Shown: positions 15,839 through 24,494, counted from the stretch's first letter. The stretch: 41,043 nt of DNA from JAHCIE01 sp034431435 (GCA_034431435.1 DAOUDG010000095.1:1-41043); one strand, 5' to 3'. Notes: generated from the sequence alone by a model not told the origin. Program-made: numbers and translations.

Positions 15839-16339
15839 GTGACTGATGAACCCCGCCTGAGCCACGTCGACGAGCAGGGCCGCGCCCGCATGGTGGACGT
15901 CGGCGCCAAGGATGACACGCAGCGTGTCGCCATCGCTCGTGGCGAGATTCACATGCGCCCTGAGACCCTGCGCCTCATCCTGGACGACGAGCTGCCCAAG
16001 GGCGACGTGCTGGCCGTGGCGCGGGTGGCGGGTATCATGGCCGCCAAGCGTACCCACGACCTCATCCCCATGTGCCACCCTTTGCTGCTGACCTCGGTTG
16101 CTGTGGACTTTGACGCCGATCCCCTCGGCGACGCAGCGGGTGACGCCTGTATCCACATCACAGCCACCGCCAGGGTCACCGGCAAGACTGGCGTCGAGAT
16201 GGAGGCGCTCACCGCTGTCAGCGTGACCGCGCTGACCATCTACGACATGGCGAAGGCCGTCGACCGCAGCATGCGTATCCAGGACATCCGCCTCGTCGAG
16301 AAGCGCGGCGGCAAGAGTGGAGACATCGTTCTCGAATGA
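15839..16339 (+). CDS. moaC: Cyclic pyranopterin monophosphate synthase
   Basis: Second step of molybdenum cofactor synthesis, turning the MoaA product into cyclic pyranopterin monophosphate. I chose GTG 15839 (166 residues) because GAGGA lies upstream and VTDEPRLSHVDEQGRARMVDV aligns with the family start; TTG 15824 is in frame but lies only about 8 bases after the predicted transcript start. Family blocks are visible: KGDVLAVARVAGIMAAKRT, LIPMCHPL with the conserved His, GKTGVEMEALTAV and MAKAVDR. The gene overlaps the next by ATGA. No other moa gene is in the window. Confidence 0.96.
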   Translation: MTDEPRLSHVDEQGRARMVDVGAKDDTQRVAIARGEIHMRPETLRLILDDELPKGDVLAVARVAGIMAAKRTHDLIPMCHPLLLTSVAVDFDADPLGDAAGDACIHITATARVTGKTGVEMEALTAVSVTALTIYDMAKAVDRSMRIQDIRLVEKRGGKSGDIVLE

Positions 16340-17445
16340 CCGACCTGCACTACATCGACCCTGACGACGGCGCGATGCTGCCCCTGGACACTCGCACCTG
16401 GCGCGGCGCGAGCGGCCAGCCCCTGGAGCTTGGCGGCCTGCCGCGCTTCGACCCGCGCGGCATTGACCGCGACATGTGGAGCCTGTGGCGCTACCGGGCC
16501 TTTCTGCCCCTGCCTGCCGACGCGCACCCCGTCAGCCTGGGCGAGGGCATGACGCCCCTCGTCCCCGCCACGATGGACGGCCGCACCGTCTACTACAAGC
16601 TCGAATTCATGGCCCCCACCGGCTCCTACAAGGACCGGGGTGTGACAACACTTATCAGCGGGCTGAAGGCGGCGGGCATCGACAGTGTCATCGAGGACTC
16701 GTCCGGCAACGCGGGCACGGCGGTGGCTGCCTATGCCGCCGCGGCCGGGATGACGGCGCGCATCTTCGTGCCCGACCACGCCTCGCCCGCCAAGAAGGCG
16801 CAGATTCGCGTGTACGGCGCGAACCTGGCTGAGATACCCGGCGGCCGCGCCGCAACTGGCGAAGCGGCCATCGCCGCCGCTGAGCACACCGTCTACGCCT
16901 CCCACGCCTGGAACCCGCTGTTCAACAGCGGCCTGCGCACGGCAGCCTGGGAGGTATGGGAGCAGCTTGGCCGCGCCCCCGACGCGGTGATTACCCCGGT
17001 CGGGCAGGGTGGCCTCTTGCTCGGCATGGCCGATGGCTTCCGCGATCTGCTGGACGCGCAATGCATCGACCGCCTGCCGCGCATGATAGGTGTCCAGGCC
17101 GCTGCCGTGGCCCCGGTCTACCGGGCCTGGCGCGACGGCCTCGACGTAGTGCCGACCGTGCCTGAGGCTGCTACCATCGCTGAGGGCGTGCGCATCCGCC
17201 GCCCGGTACGCGCCGAGGCGATTCTGGCCGCCGTGCGTGACACCGATGGCGTCATGGTGGCCCCCGACGACGAGGCGGTCGAGGCGGCGCGGGCCGACCT
17301 GGCGCGGCGCGGCCTGTTCGTGGAGCCAACCTCCGCCCTGGTCCTGGCAGGCCTGCGCGCGATTCTCGACACCTTGCCCCGCGACGCCATCATCGTCGCG
17401 CCCCTGACAGGGAGTGGCCTGAAGTCACCGCCGCGGGTAGGCTAA
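16336..17445 (+). CDS. Threonine synthase-like PLP-dependent enzyme
   Basis: A fold-type II pyridoxal phosphate enzyme of 369 residues. The cofactor lysine is in PTGSYKDRGVT (about residues 95-105), followed by DSSGNAGTAVAAYAA and the phosphate-binding PVGQGGLLLG loop. An N-terminal segment leads to the SLGEGMTPLVPA strand common to threonine synthases. Conversion of O-phosphohomoserine to threonine is the best guess, but related enzymes (threonine dehydratase, cysteate synthase) share these motifs. Its ATG overlaps the moaC stop (ATGA), and it belongs to the same transcript. Confidence 0.82.
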   Translation: MTDLHYIDPDDGAMLPLDTRTWRGASGQPLELGGLPRFDPRGIDRDMWSLWRYRAFLPLPADAHPVSLGEGMTPLVPATMDGRTVYYKLEFMAPTGSYKDRGVTTLISGLKAAGIDSVIEDSSGNAGTAVAAYAAAAGMTARIFVPDHASPAKKAQIRVYGANLAEIPGGRAATGEAAIAAAEHTVYASHAWNPLFNSGLRTAAWEVWEQLGRAPDAVITPVGQGGLLLGMADGFRDLLDAQCIDRLPRMIGVQAAAVAPVYRAWRDGLDVVPTVPEAATIAEGVRIRRPVRAEAILAAVRDTDGVMVAPDDEAVEAARADLARRGLFVEPTSALVLAGLRAILDTLPRDAIIVAPLTGSGLKSPPRVG

Positions 17446-17461
17446 AGGGCGGGTGTCGTCG

Positions 17462-17483
17462 GGGCAGGCCCTCGTGCCTGCCC
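17462..17483. repeat. Short hairpin before the second methyltransferase
   Basis: Eight-base perfect arms GGGCAGGC (17462-17469) and GCCTGCCC (17476-17483) enclose a six-base loop. They end 13 bases before the next start codon, with AAGGGGG between. It may affect translation of that gene. Confidence 0.45.
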
Positions 17484-17496
17484 AAGGGGGCAGCCC

Positions 17497-18114
17497 ATGG
17501 ATCGCCAGGCACATTGGGACAACATCTATACAAGGCGCGATGCACAGACCGTCAGTTGGTATCGACCCCATCTCGACGTGTCCCTGGCCTTGCTGGGCGA
17601 CCTCGACGTCAACCTCGATGCTCATATCCTGGACGTGGGCGGCGGCGCATCGACCCTGGTTGATGACCTGCTGGTGCGAGGCTACCGCCACGTGACGGTG
17701 CTGGATATCGCTCTGGCAGCCCTCATCGCCGCGCAGGCCCGCTTGGGCGACGCGGCGAGCCGGGCCAGCTGGCTGCATGCCGATGCAACGCGGGTCGAGT
17801 TGCCGCCCGCCTCGGTTGATGTCTGGCACGACCGCGCGGTGTTTCACTTCCTGACCGACGCGACGGACAGGGCGCGCTACGTGGACCGCCTCCGCCACGC
17901 TCTCCGCGTGGGGGGACACGCCATCATTGCCACGTTCGCTCCCGATGGCCCAACCATGTGCAGTGGGCTGCCTGTCGTCCGCTACGCGCCGGAGGAACTG
18001 GCCGCTGTCCTCGATGAGGGGTTTCGCCTGAGCGACCACCGTCGTGAGACGCACACGACGCCCAGCGGGGCCGAGCAGCGTTTTCAGTATTCGGTATTCA
18101 GACGGGAGAGTTAG
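17497..18114 (+). CDS. Class I SAM-dependent methyltransferase
   Basis: The protein has 205 residues starting MDRQAHWDNIYTRRDAQTVSWY, an N-terminus typical of a small family annotated as class I methyltransferases or tellurite-resistance-like proteins. The SAM-binding glycine loop is LDVGGGASTLVDDLL (about residues 45-59), motif II is VTVLDIA, and VDVWHDRAVFHFLTD follows. The gene is inside the moaC-selD run, with the next gene starting two bases after its stop. The acceptor is unknown. A purine-rich ribosome site AAGGGGGC precedes the ATG. Confidence 0.87.
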   Translation: MDRQAHWDNIYTRRDAQTVSWYRPHLDVSLALLGDLDVNLDAHILDVGGGASTLVDDLLVRGYRHVTVLDIALAALIAAQARLGDAASRASWLHADATRVELPPASVDVWHDRAVFHFLTDATDRARYVDRLRHALRVGGHAIIATFAPDGPTMCSGLPVVRYAPEELAAVLDEGFRLSDHRRETHTTPSGAEQRFQYSVFRRES

Positions 18115-18115
18115 C

Positions 18116-19201
18116 GTGAGTGCGAGGATTTCTCCACAGGCAATCTCGGACCAGGAAGTTTTGGCCAATGGTTATACCGAGGGCGAGACGCCGCCCATGT
18201 ACTCGGTGGTTGCGCCCGTGTACAACGAGGGCCCCACCCTCCCCGAGTTCTACCGTCGCCTGTCGGCCGTACTGGACGCGACGGGCCAGTCGTGGGAGAT
18301 GGTGTTAGTCAATGACGGCAGCCGCGACAACTCGTTGGCGGTGATGCTGGGCCTGCACGAGCAAGACCCCCGCGTCAAGGTACTCAGCTTCTCCCGCAAC
18401 TTCGGCCACCAGCTGGCGATCACGGCCGGGGCCGACTACGCCACGGGCAACGCGGTCATCGTCATCGACTCCGATCTGCAAGACCCACCGGAGACGATTC
18501 CCTTGCTCATCGCTGAATGGCAGAAGGGCAGCGATGTCGTCTACGCCGTGCGCGAGCAGCGCGAGGGTGAGGGTTGGTTCAAGCTCACCACCGCCAAGTG
18601 GTTCTACCGCTTGATCCAGCGCATCACCTCGGTCCATATTCCCGCCGACACCGGCGACTTCCGGCTGATGGACCGCGCCGCGATTGACCAGATGCGCCAG
18701 ATTCGCGAGCACCACCGCTTCATGCGTGGGCTGTCGGCCTGGGTCGGCTTCAAGCAGACACCCGTCTATTACGTGCGTCAGCCCCGCTACGCGGGCAGCA
18801 CCAACTACCCGCTACGCAAGATGGTCAAGCTGGCCTGGGACGCCATCACCTCCTTCTCCTTCGTGCCGCTTCAGATGGCAACCTCCCTTGGCTTCATCGT
18901 CGCGGGCCTGGCCCTGCTGGGCATCATCGTCAGCGTCATCTCGCGCTTGTTCGGGCACGCCATCGTAGGCCAGGCGACTACCCTGATCAGCGTCCTGTTC
19001 CTGGGCGGCGTGCAGCTCATCTTCCTCGGCATCATCGGCGAGTACCTGGGACGCATCTACGACGAGGTCAAGCAGCGGCCACTGTACATCGTCGCCAGGG
19101 CGGAAGGCTTCGGTGCGCGTGACATCGAGCCGACTTCCCGCCTGGCCGCGCCCCCGCCATCCCTCGTGCGCGGGGAAAGCAATCCTCGGCCCCGCGCATG
19201 A
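18116..19201 (+). CDS. Polyprenyl-phosphate glycosyltransferase (GT2, DPM1/ArnC-like)
   Basis: The GT2 domain begins YSVVAPVYNEGPTLPEFYRR and contains VNDGSRDNS, FSRNFGHQLA and VIDSDLQDPPE with the metal-binding acidic cluster. Two C-terminal hydrophobic helices follow (about residues 255-325), the layout of DPM1-like enzymes that load a sugar onto polyprenyl phosphate at the membrane. I chose GTG 18116 (361 residues) because it lies one base after the previous stop and has a GGGAGAG site. ATG 18197, giving MYSVVAPVYNEG, is a credible alternative. The stop overlaps the next start by ATGA. A role in cell-surface glycan supply is inferred. Confidence 0.9.
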   Translation: MSARISPQAISDQEVLANGYTEGETPPMYSVVAPVYNEGPTLPEFYRRLSAVLDATGQSWEMVLVNDGSRDNSLAVMLGLHEQDPRVKVLSFSRNFGHQLAITAGADYATGNAVIVIDSDLQDPPETIPLLIAEWQKGSDVVYAVREQREGEGWFKLTTAKWFYRLIQRITSVHIPADTGDFRLMDRAAIDQMRQIREHHRFMRGLSAWVGFKQTPVYYVRQPRYAGSTNYPLRKMVKLAWDAITSFSFVPLQMATSLGFIVAGLALLGIIVSVISRLFGHAIVGQATTLISVLFLGGVQLIFLGIIGEYLGRIYDEVKQRPLYIVARAEGFGARDIEPTSRLAAPPPSLVRGESNPRPRA

Positions 19202-20091
19202 CGGCCACGGTGCGACCGGCCGGTCCCCTGGCGTGGGACCTGCTCGTTCACCTCCGCATCAACTTCCAGTTGATACTGGCCCCCATCTTCTTGTGGGGCT
19301 TTCTCCTCGCGGGTGGCGCACCGGGCTGGCGACTGGTCGTCGGCTTCCTGGCCGTGCACATCGCCCTCTACGGCGGCATCACCGCCCTCAACTCCTACTA
19401 CGACCACGACGAAGGCCCCGTCGGCGGCCTGTGGAGTCCACCCCCCTGGCGGAAGGAGTTGCTGCCCTTCGCCTGGACCGTGCAATTGCTCGGCCTGCTG
19501 GCGGTCATTCCTCTCGGCCTGGGCGTAGTCGTAACCTACATCGCCATGATGGTCCTGTCCGTCGCCTACTCCCACCCGGCCATCCGCCTCAAGCGACGCC
19601 CCCTCGGCGCGCTGGCCGTCATCGCCAGTGGCCAGGGCGTGCTGGGTTTCCTCACTGGCTGGTTCAGCGCCACGCCATCGCCGGCCGGGCTGCTCAGCCC
19701 CAACATCCTCATCGCCATGATTGGCATCACCCTGGCGACCGTCGGCCTGTACCCACTGACCCACATCTACCAGGTGCGCGAGGACACCGAGCGCGGCGAC
19801 GTGACCTTCGCCGTGCGCTGGGGGCCAGACAAGGCGTTTCGCTTCGCCCTGGCCGCTTTTGGGCTGGCGCTGGTGTGCATCGGTTGGGTCTTGCTACATC
19901 GCTTCGGCTGGCCGACCGCCCTGGTCGTCGCCGCCTTCTACGCCCTGGTCCTGGCCGACATCGAGCGTTGGCGGCGACGCTTCGACCCCGCTGCCGTGCG
20001 CGCCAACTACCGCCACGTCATGCGCCTGAGCTACGTCGTTGCCGCCGCCTTCTCGACCTGGGTCCTCGGCATGTTGATTCGGCAGCCATGA
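19198..20091 (+). CDS. UbiA-family prenyltransferase
   Basis: An integral membrane protein of 297 residues with about eight to nine hydrophobic helices. The first metal-pyrophosphate motif is NSYYDHDEGP (about residues 63-72), a variant of NDxxDxxxD with Asp at the fifth place and the following acidic residues shifted. The second is the Y-x-x-R-E-D-x-x-R-G-D segment (YQVREDTERGD). Members attach an isoprenoid to quinone, heme, chlorophyll or lipid acceptors. The gene overlaps both neighbours by ATGA, so it is translated with a polyprenyl-phosphate glycosyltransferase. The acceptor cannot be told. Confidence 0.88.
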   Translation: MTATVRPAGPLAWDLLVHLRINFQLILAPIFLWGFLLAGGAPGWRLVVGFLAVHIALYGGITALNSYYDHDEGPVGGLWSPPPWRKELLPFAWTVQLLGLLAVIPLGLGVVVTYIAMMVLSVAYSHPAIRLKRRPLGALAVIASGQGVLGFLTGWFSATPSPAGLLSPNILIAMIGITLATVGLYPLTHIYQVREDTERGDVTFAVRWGPDKAFRFALAAFGLALVCIGWVLLHRFGWPTALVVAAFYALVLADIERWRRRFDPAAVRANYRHVMRLSYVVAAAFSTWVLGMLIRQP

Positions 20092-22205
20092 ACGTCTGCG
20101 GTCCCCAGGGCGACTGCGTCTCCGTCCTGCTGAACCTGCTCGTCATCGGCCTGTCCAACGGCGCGGTCATCGCCCTCAACGCCATTGGCTTCACCCTGCT
20201 CTACGGCGTCATCCGCACCATCAACTTCGCCTACGGCGACGTGTTCGCGCTGGGTACGGTAGTCGTCAGCACCCTCGTCACCAGCCTGAACATCGGCCCG
20301 GCCTCGCCGCTGCCAGTGCAGTTCGGCGGCCTGCTGCTGGTCATCGTCGTCGTGGTCGGCTTCGCCATCGCCCTCAACCTGGGCATCGAGGTCGCCGCCT
20401 TCCGCCCGTTCCGGGGCAGGTCGTACCTGGCCCCGCTCATCGCCTCCCTCGGCCTATCCTTCGTCCTGTACCAGGCGGCCCTGGTGTGGCGCAAGCTGCT
20501 GCCGAGCTGGATTCCCGGCGAGCACCGCAGCTTCCCCGGCGTGCCGGAGGTACCGCGCGGCAGCATCCCCGAGCTGCTGCCCAACGCCAACCTGGCCCCC
20601 GCTCTCGGCCTCGGCGAGGGCGTCACACTGGCGGCCAAGGATGCCCTCATCGTCATCGTCGCTGTCGTCGCCGCCCTGGTGGTCAGCCTGTTCCTGGCGC
20701 GCTCACGCACCGGTCGCGCCCTGCGCGCCGTGGCCCAGGACCCGACCCTGGCCGCCATGAGCGGCGTACCCCTTACCCGCGCCGTGCAGACGGCCTTCGC
20801 CATCAGCGGCGCGCTGGCGGGCCTGTCGGCCTTCGCCTTCGTCCTCTACACCACCCACCCCTTCGGCCAGCACGGCGCGCAGAGTGGACTACTGGCCTTC
20901 ACGGCAGTCATCCTGGGCGGCGTGGGTAGCCCCATTGGCGCGCTGCTGGCGGGTCTCGTCCTGGGCGTCTTCGCCGCCTTCAGCGATTACTACGTTGCCG
21001 CCCAATGGACGCCGGTCCTGCTTCAGATGCTGCTGATTGCCCTGCTCATCCTGCGCCCCACTGGCCTGGTGGGGCGCGAGAGCGCCGCCGACCTGAATGC
21101 GCCCACCGCCCGCGACGCTATCGCCTTCCAGGGCCGGGGGCCGACGCGGCGCGAGCGGTGGCTGGCGGCAGGGCTGCTGGCCGCCGGCCTCGCCTACCCG
21201 CTGTTCGACGCGGGCTTCGCCTGGAGCCGCGAAAGCACGATCACCAGCATCCTGCTGTTGGCCCTGATGGCCCTCGGCCTGAACGTCATGCTCGGCTTCG
21301 CCGGCATGCTCGACCTGGGCTACGCGGCCAGTGTCGGCCTCGGCGCGTATACGGCGGCGCTGCTGGTCGATCCCTTTGGTCGCCTGGCTGCCTTCCTGCC
21401 CCACCCCCTGGACATCTTGCTGGTATTGCTGGCAGGCATGGCCGTCGCCGCCGTGTTCGGACTGCTCAACGGGTTGCTCACGGCGCGCCTGCGCGCCGAC
21501 TACCTGGCAATTGTCACCCTGGCCTTCGGCGCCATGGTACGCCAGATCGCCATCAATCTGTCAACCTGGACCGGCGGCATGCAAGGCCGCTCTGCCCTAC
21601 CCGCCCCCAGCCTGCTCGGCGTTCCCCTCACCTCGCCCGCCGCGCGCTACTACCTGGTCCTCGCCCTGGTCGTCGCGGCGGTGTGGCTCAGCTTCCGCCT
21701 GATTCGCTCCCGGCAGGGTCGCGCCTGGCGCGCCCTGGGCGAGGACGAGGTGGCCGCCGCCAGCAGCGGCGTGAACGTCGCCCGCTCGAAGGTCGTCGCC
21801 TTCGCCATCGGCACGGCCCTGGGCGGGCTGGCGGGCGCGGCCCACGTCGCCAGTTACGGGCAGATCTCGCCCGAGCAGATCGACTTTACCCTGTCGGTGA
21901 TGGTCCTGGCCGCGGTGGTCATCGGCGGGCCGGGCAGCGTGCTGGGCATCGTGGTCGGCGCGCTGGCCATCGGCCTCTATGACCGGGTGCTGCTGCCGGG
22001 CCTCGGCGGCTGGCTGGCCGACTACCGTCTGGCGCAAGGTGGGACAGCGGCCCTGTTTGACCTGCGCGAGCTAAACTTCCTCGCCTTCGGCCTCGTGCTG
22101 TACCTGACCATCCTGTGGCGAGCGGGGCGCGCCTCACGCGGGATGGCCGCGCCGATTTCGGATTCAGGCCCCGACGCGCTAGAATTACGAGACGACACAC
22201 CCTAG
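20088..22205 (+). CDS. Fused LivH-LivM branched-chain amino acid-type ABC permease
   Basis: The protein has 705 residues. I chose ATG 20088, which overlaps the UbiA stop by ATGA; the longer open frame upstream is only a shadow. The first half (about 1-330) is LivH-like: SNGAVIALNAIGFTLLYGVIRTINFAYGD. The second half (about 340-680) is LivM-like: ALGLNVMLGFAGMLDLGYAA and LTARLRADYLAIVTLAFGAM. Each half carries about eight membrane helices. LivH and LivM are normally two proteins that pair; here they are one chain. No ATPase (LivG/LivF) or binding protein lies in the window, so the transporter must use partners encoded elsewhere. It is upstream of selD by 8 bases. Confidence 0.93.
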   Translation: MNVCGPQGDCVSVLLNLLVIGLSNGAVIALNAIGFTLLYGVIRTINFAYGDVFALGTVVVSTLVTSLNIGPASPLPVQFGGLLLVIVVVVGFAIALNLGIEVAAFRPFRGRSYLAPLIASLGLSFVLYQAALVWRKLLPSWIPGEHRSFPGVPEVPRGSIPELLPNANLAPALGLGEGVTLAAKDALIVIVAVVAALVVSLFLARSRTGRALRAVAQDPTLAAMSGVPLTRAVQTAFAISGALAGLSAFAFVLYTTHPFGQHGAQSGLLAFTAVILGGVGSPIGALLAGLVLGVFAAFSDYYVAAQWTPVLLQMLLIALLILRPTGLVGRESAADLNAPTARDAIAFQGRGPTRRERWLAAGLLAAGLAYPLFDAGFAWSRESTITSILLLALMALGLNVMLGFAGMLDLGYAASVGLGAYTAALLVDPFGRLAAFLPHPLDILLVLLAGMAVAAVFGLLNGLLTARLRADYLAIVTLAFGAMVRQIAINLSTWTGGMQGRSALPAPSLLGVPLTSPAARYYLVLALVVAAVWLSFRLIRSRQGRAWRALGEDEVAAASSGVNVARSKVVAFAIGTALGGLAGAAHVASYGQISPEQIDFTLSVMVLAAVVIGGPGSVLGIVVGALAIGLYDRVLLPGLGGWLADYRLAQGGTAALFDLRELNFLAFGLVLYLTILWRAGRASRGMAAPISDSGPDALELRDDTP

Positions 22206-22213
22206 CGAGACTC

Positions 22214-23266
22214 ATGGACCGCCACACCATTCGGCTTACGACGCTGGCCCACTGCGCGGGCTGAGCGTCCAAAATGGGGCCAGAGGCCCTGGCGCACGTG
22301 CTGCGTCCCATCAAGGACATCTTCGGCGCGTCCGGCGCCCACCCCGACCTGCTCGTCGGGCTGGCCGTCAGCGACGACGCCGCCGTCTATCGCCTCAACG
22401 ACGCCCAGGCGCTCATCCTGACCACGGACTTCTTCCCGCCGGTGGTGGATGATGCTTACACCTACGGCGCGATTGCCGCCGCCAACTCCATGAGCGACGT
22501 CTACGCCATGGGCGGCGAGGTGCTGCTCGCCATCAATGTGGCAGGCTTCCCCAGCGGCCTCCCCGCCGACCTCGTCGCCGAGGTATTTCGCGGCGGCGCG
22601 GAGAAAGTCGCCGAGGCGGGCGGCATCATCGCGGGCGGCCACACTATCGCCGACGACGAGCCGAAGTATGGGCTGGCCGTCACCGGCCTCGTGCATCCCG
22701 ACAGGGTAATCACCAAAGGCGGCGCGCAGGTCGGCGACCGTCTCATGCTGACCAAGCCCATCGGCAGCGGCGTCATCACCACCGCCGGCCGCGCCCAGGT
22801 CGCCGACGCGGCCCACCTGGCCGAGTGCGTGCGCTGGATGACGACCCTCAACCGTGAGGCGGCGCGCGCCATGCAGGCCGTCGGCGTCCACGCCGCCACC
22901 GACATCACCGGCTTTGGCTTGCTCGGTCACGCCTTCGAGATGGCCCAGGCGAGCGACGTGGCCTTTCACGTCTCCGTCGAAACAGTCCCGTTGATGCCCG
23001 GCGCGCTGAGCTACGCCGAGACAGGCCAGCTGCCCGGCGGCGCACACCGCAATTGGAACTGGCTGCGGCCCCACGTCCAGGTCGACTCGGCCGTGAGTAA
23101 CGGGCGACTGAGCCTGCTGTACGATCCGCAGACTTCCGGCGGCCTGCTGATGGCCGTCGCGCCCGACCGCCACGCCAGTCTGTCGGCGGAACTGGCCCGA
23201 CGTGGTGTGCCCGCCTACACGGTGGGTGAGGTCGTGGCGGGCCAGGGTATCTTGCTCTCGGCTTGA
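22214..23266 (+). CDS. selD: Selenide, water dikinase, itself a selenoprotein (UGA = Sec17)
   Basis: Makes selenophosphate from selenide and ATP for selenocysteine and selenouridine synthesis. Read from ATG 22214, the N-terminus is RLTTLAHCAG-U-ASKMGPEAL, exactly the SelD glycine/catalytic loop. The in-frame TGA at 22262-22264 occupies codon 17, the catalytic Cys17/Sec17 of the family, and K20 follows. A stop-naive scan would begin at ATG 22274 and lose the active site. With Sec the protein has 350 residues (E. coli 347). Later motifs include TTDFFPPVVDD, ANSMSDVYAMGG, GGHTIADDEPKYG, TDITGFGLLGH and DPQTSGGLL. A bSECIS-like hairpin lies just downstream of the TGA. It is the last gene of the moaC run. 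Confidence 0.96.
22275..22291 (+). promoter_or_regulatory. bSECIS-like hairpin for selenocysteine insertion in selD
   Basis: TGGGGCC (22275-22281), loop AGA (22282-22284) and GGCCCTG (22285-22291) form a 7-bp stem: five Watson-Crick pairs next to the loop and two G-U pairs at the base. The loop begins 18 bases after the UGA and has G as its second base. This meets the described bacterial SECIS rule of a small apical loop 16-37 bases downstream with a G in its first two positions. It would be bound by SelB. Confidence 0.75.
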
Positions 23267-23291
23267 CCAGTTGAGCAACCCTCGCTATTAT
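23263..23291 (+). promoter_or_regulatory. Promoter of the desaturase gene, overlapping the selD stop
   Basis: TTGACC (23263-23268) and TATTAT (23286-23291) are 17 bases apart. The -35 contains the selD stop codon. Transcription would begin near 23298, 32 bases before the desaturase ATG. Confidence 0.7.
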
Positions 23292-23329
23292 CTCCCCGTC
23301 TGTAATTTCTCGTCCCCTGAGGAGCCTGC

Positions 23330-24385
23330 ATGAGTAGCCCGTCGACTGCGACCGTTCGGCGCAACCTGGGCGCCGATGCCGACTACGCTGAACTGAAGCA
23401 CATCGTCAAGGAACGGGGTCTGCTCAACAAGCAGCCGCGTTACTACACCTTCCGCTTCATCGTGACGCTCGCCATGTTCGCGCTCAGTTGGGTCATCCTG
23501 TTCGCAGTCGACAACCCGTGGGTCCAGATTCTCAACGCCATCTATATGGGCTTCATGATGACCCAGGTTGGCTTCCTGGGTCACGACCTGGGCCACGGGC
23601 AGGTGTTCAACAACCGCCGACGGTCCGACATGGTCGGCCTGATGCTAGGCAATGGGCTGATGGGCATGAGCCGTTCGTGGTGGGTCAACAAGCACAACGC
23701 CCATCACGCCAACCCCAACGTCGACGACATGGACCCCGACATCGACATCCCCATCCTGGCCTTCTCGGAACAGGACGCCCTCTCCAAGCAGGGCTTCTTG
23801 CGCCACCTGGTGCGCTATCAGGCCTACTATTTCATCCCCATCACCTTCTTCCAGGCGTGGGGCATGCACAAGATCTCCGTCGAGACGCTGGTCAAGGACA
23901 AGCCGGTGGGTTGGCGCAGCGAGCTGACCGTCCTCATCATCCATTTTATCGTGTATGCCATTCTGGTATTCCTGGCGCTGGGCGTTCCGATGGGCCTGTT
24001 GTTCATCTTCATCCAGAAGTCGGTGACCGGCCTCTACAACGCCTCGGTGTTCGCGCCGAACCACAAGGGCATGCCGGTGCTGGACAAGGACAACCACCTG
24101 GACTTTCTCCGCAAGCAGGTACTCACCTCGCGCAATATCCAGGCTCACCCCATCACCGACTTCTGGTATGGCGGCCTGAACTACCAGATCGAGCATCACC
24201 TGTTCCCGACCATGCCCCGCAACCAGTTGCGCGAGTCCCAGGCCATCGTCGTCGATTTCTGCCGCCAGAAAGGCATCCCATACCACGAGACGAGCATCCT
24301 CGGCTCGTACCGCGAGATCATCTCTTACCTCCATGAGGTTAGCGAGCCGCTGCGCGCGGAGGCGCGCGCCTCCGCGGCCGTGTAA
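23330..24385 (+). CDS. Membrane fatty acid (acyl-lipid) desaturase
   Basis: A di-iron desaturase of 351 residues. The three histidine boxes are complete: HDLGH (85-89), HNAHH (122-126) and QIEHH (286-290). The Q in the third box is typical of front-end or linoleoyl-type acyl-lipid desaturases. Hydrophobic segments lie at about 43-80 and 195-235. It introduces a double bond into membrane lipid acyl chains using oxygen and an electron donor, so the host meets oxygen at least part of the time. No fused cytochrome b5 is present. GAGGAG precedes the ATG. It sits before fabF, so membrane lipid composition is a shared theme. Confidence 0.93.
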   Translation: MSSPSTATVRRNLGADADYAELKHIVKERGLLNKQPRYYTFRFIVTLAMFALSWVILFAVDNPWVQILNAIYMGFMMTQVGFLGHDLGHGQVFNNRRRSDMVGLMLGNGLMGMSRSWWVNKHNAHHANPNVDDMDPDIDIPILAFSEQDALSKQGFLRHLVRYQAYYFIPITFFQAWGMHKISVETLVKDKPVGWRSELTVLIIHFIVYAILVFLALGVPMGLLFIFIQKSVTGLYNASVFAPNHKGMPVLDKDNHLDFLRKQVLTSRNIQAHPITDFWYGGLNYQIEHHLFPTMPRNQLRESQAIVVDFCRQKGIPYHETSILGSYREIISYLHEVSEPLRAEARASAAV

Positions 24386-24425
24386 TTCCGCGCAGGTTGC
24401 GCGTTCCGTCAACCTATGCTACTAT

Positions 24426-24463
24426 AAAGCCACTCCCTGGGCGTTCATCCAGGGAGTGGCTTT
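24426..24463. terminator. AAA...TTT-flanked stem-loop between desaturase and fabF
   Basis: Perfect 15-bp arms (AAAGCCACTCCCTGG 24426-24440 and CCAGGGAGTGGCTTT 24449-24463) enclose an 8-base loop. It is a good terminator for the desaturase gene. It ends 31 bases before the fabF start and no promoter is apparent in between, so fabF may depend on read-through or on a TATAAA box just before the stem. Confidence 0.7.
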
Positions 24464-24494
24464 GCGATTCTCGAACATCGTGGAGATTCACAGC

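Noticed and set aside
19113..20087. Long upstream extension of the LivHM reading frame.
   Set aside because: It overlaps the whole UbiA gene in another frame and is Arg/Pro/His-rich without motifs. LivH sequence begins at ATG 20088 with an ATGA overlap.
22274..23266. Shorter selD starting at ATG 22274.
   Set aside because: It would drop the glycine/catalytic loop conserved in every SelD. The sequence upstream of the UGA matches the family exactly, so readthrough as selenocysteine is far more likely.
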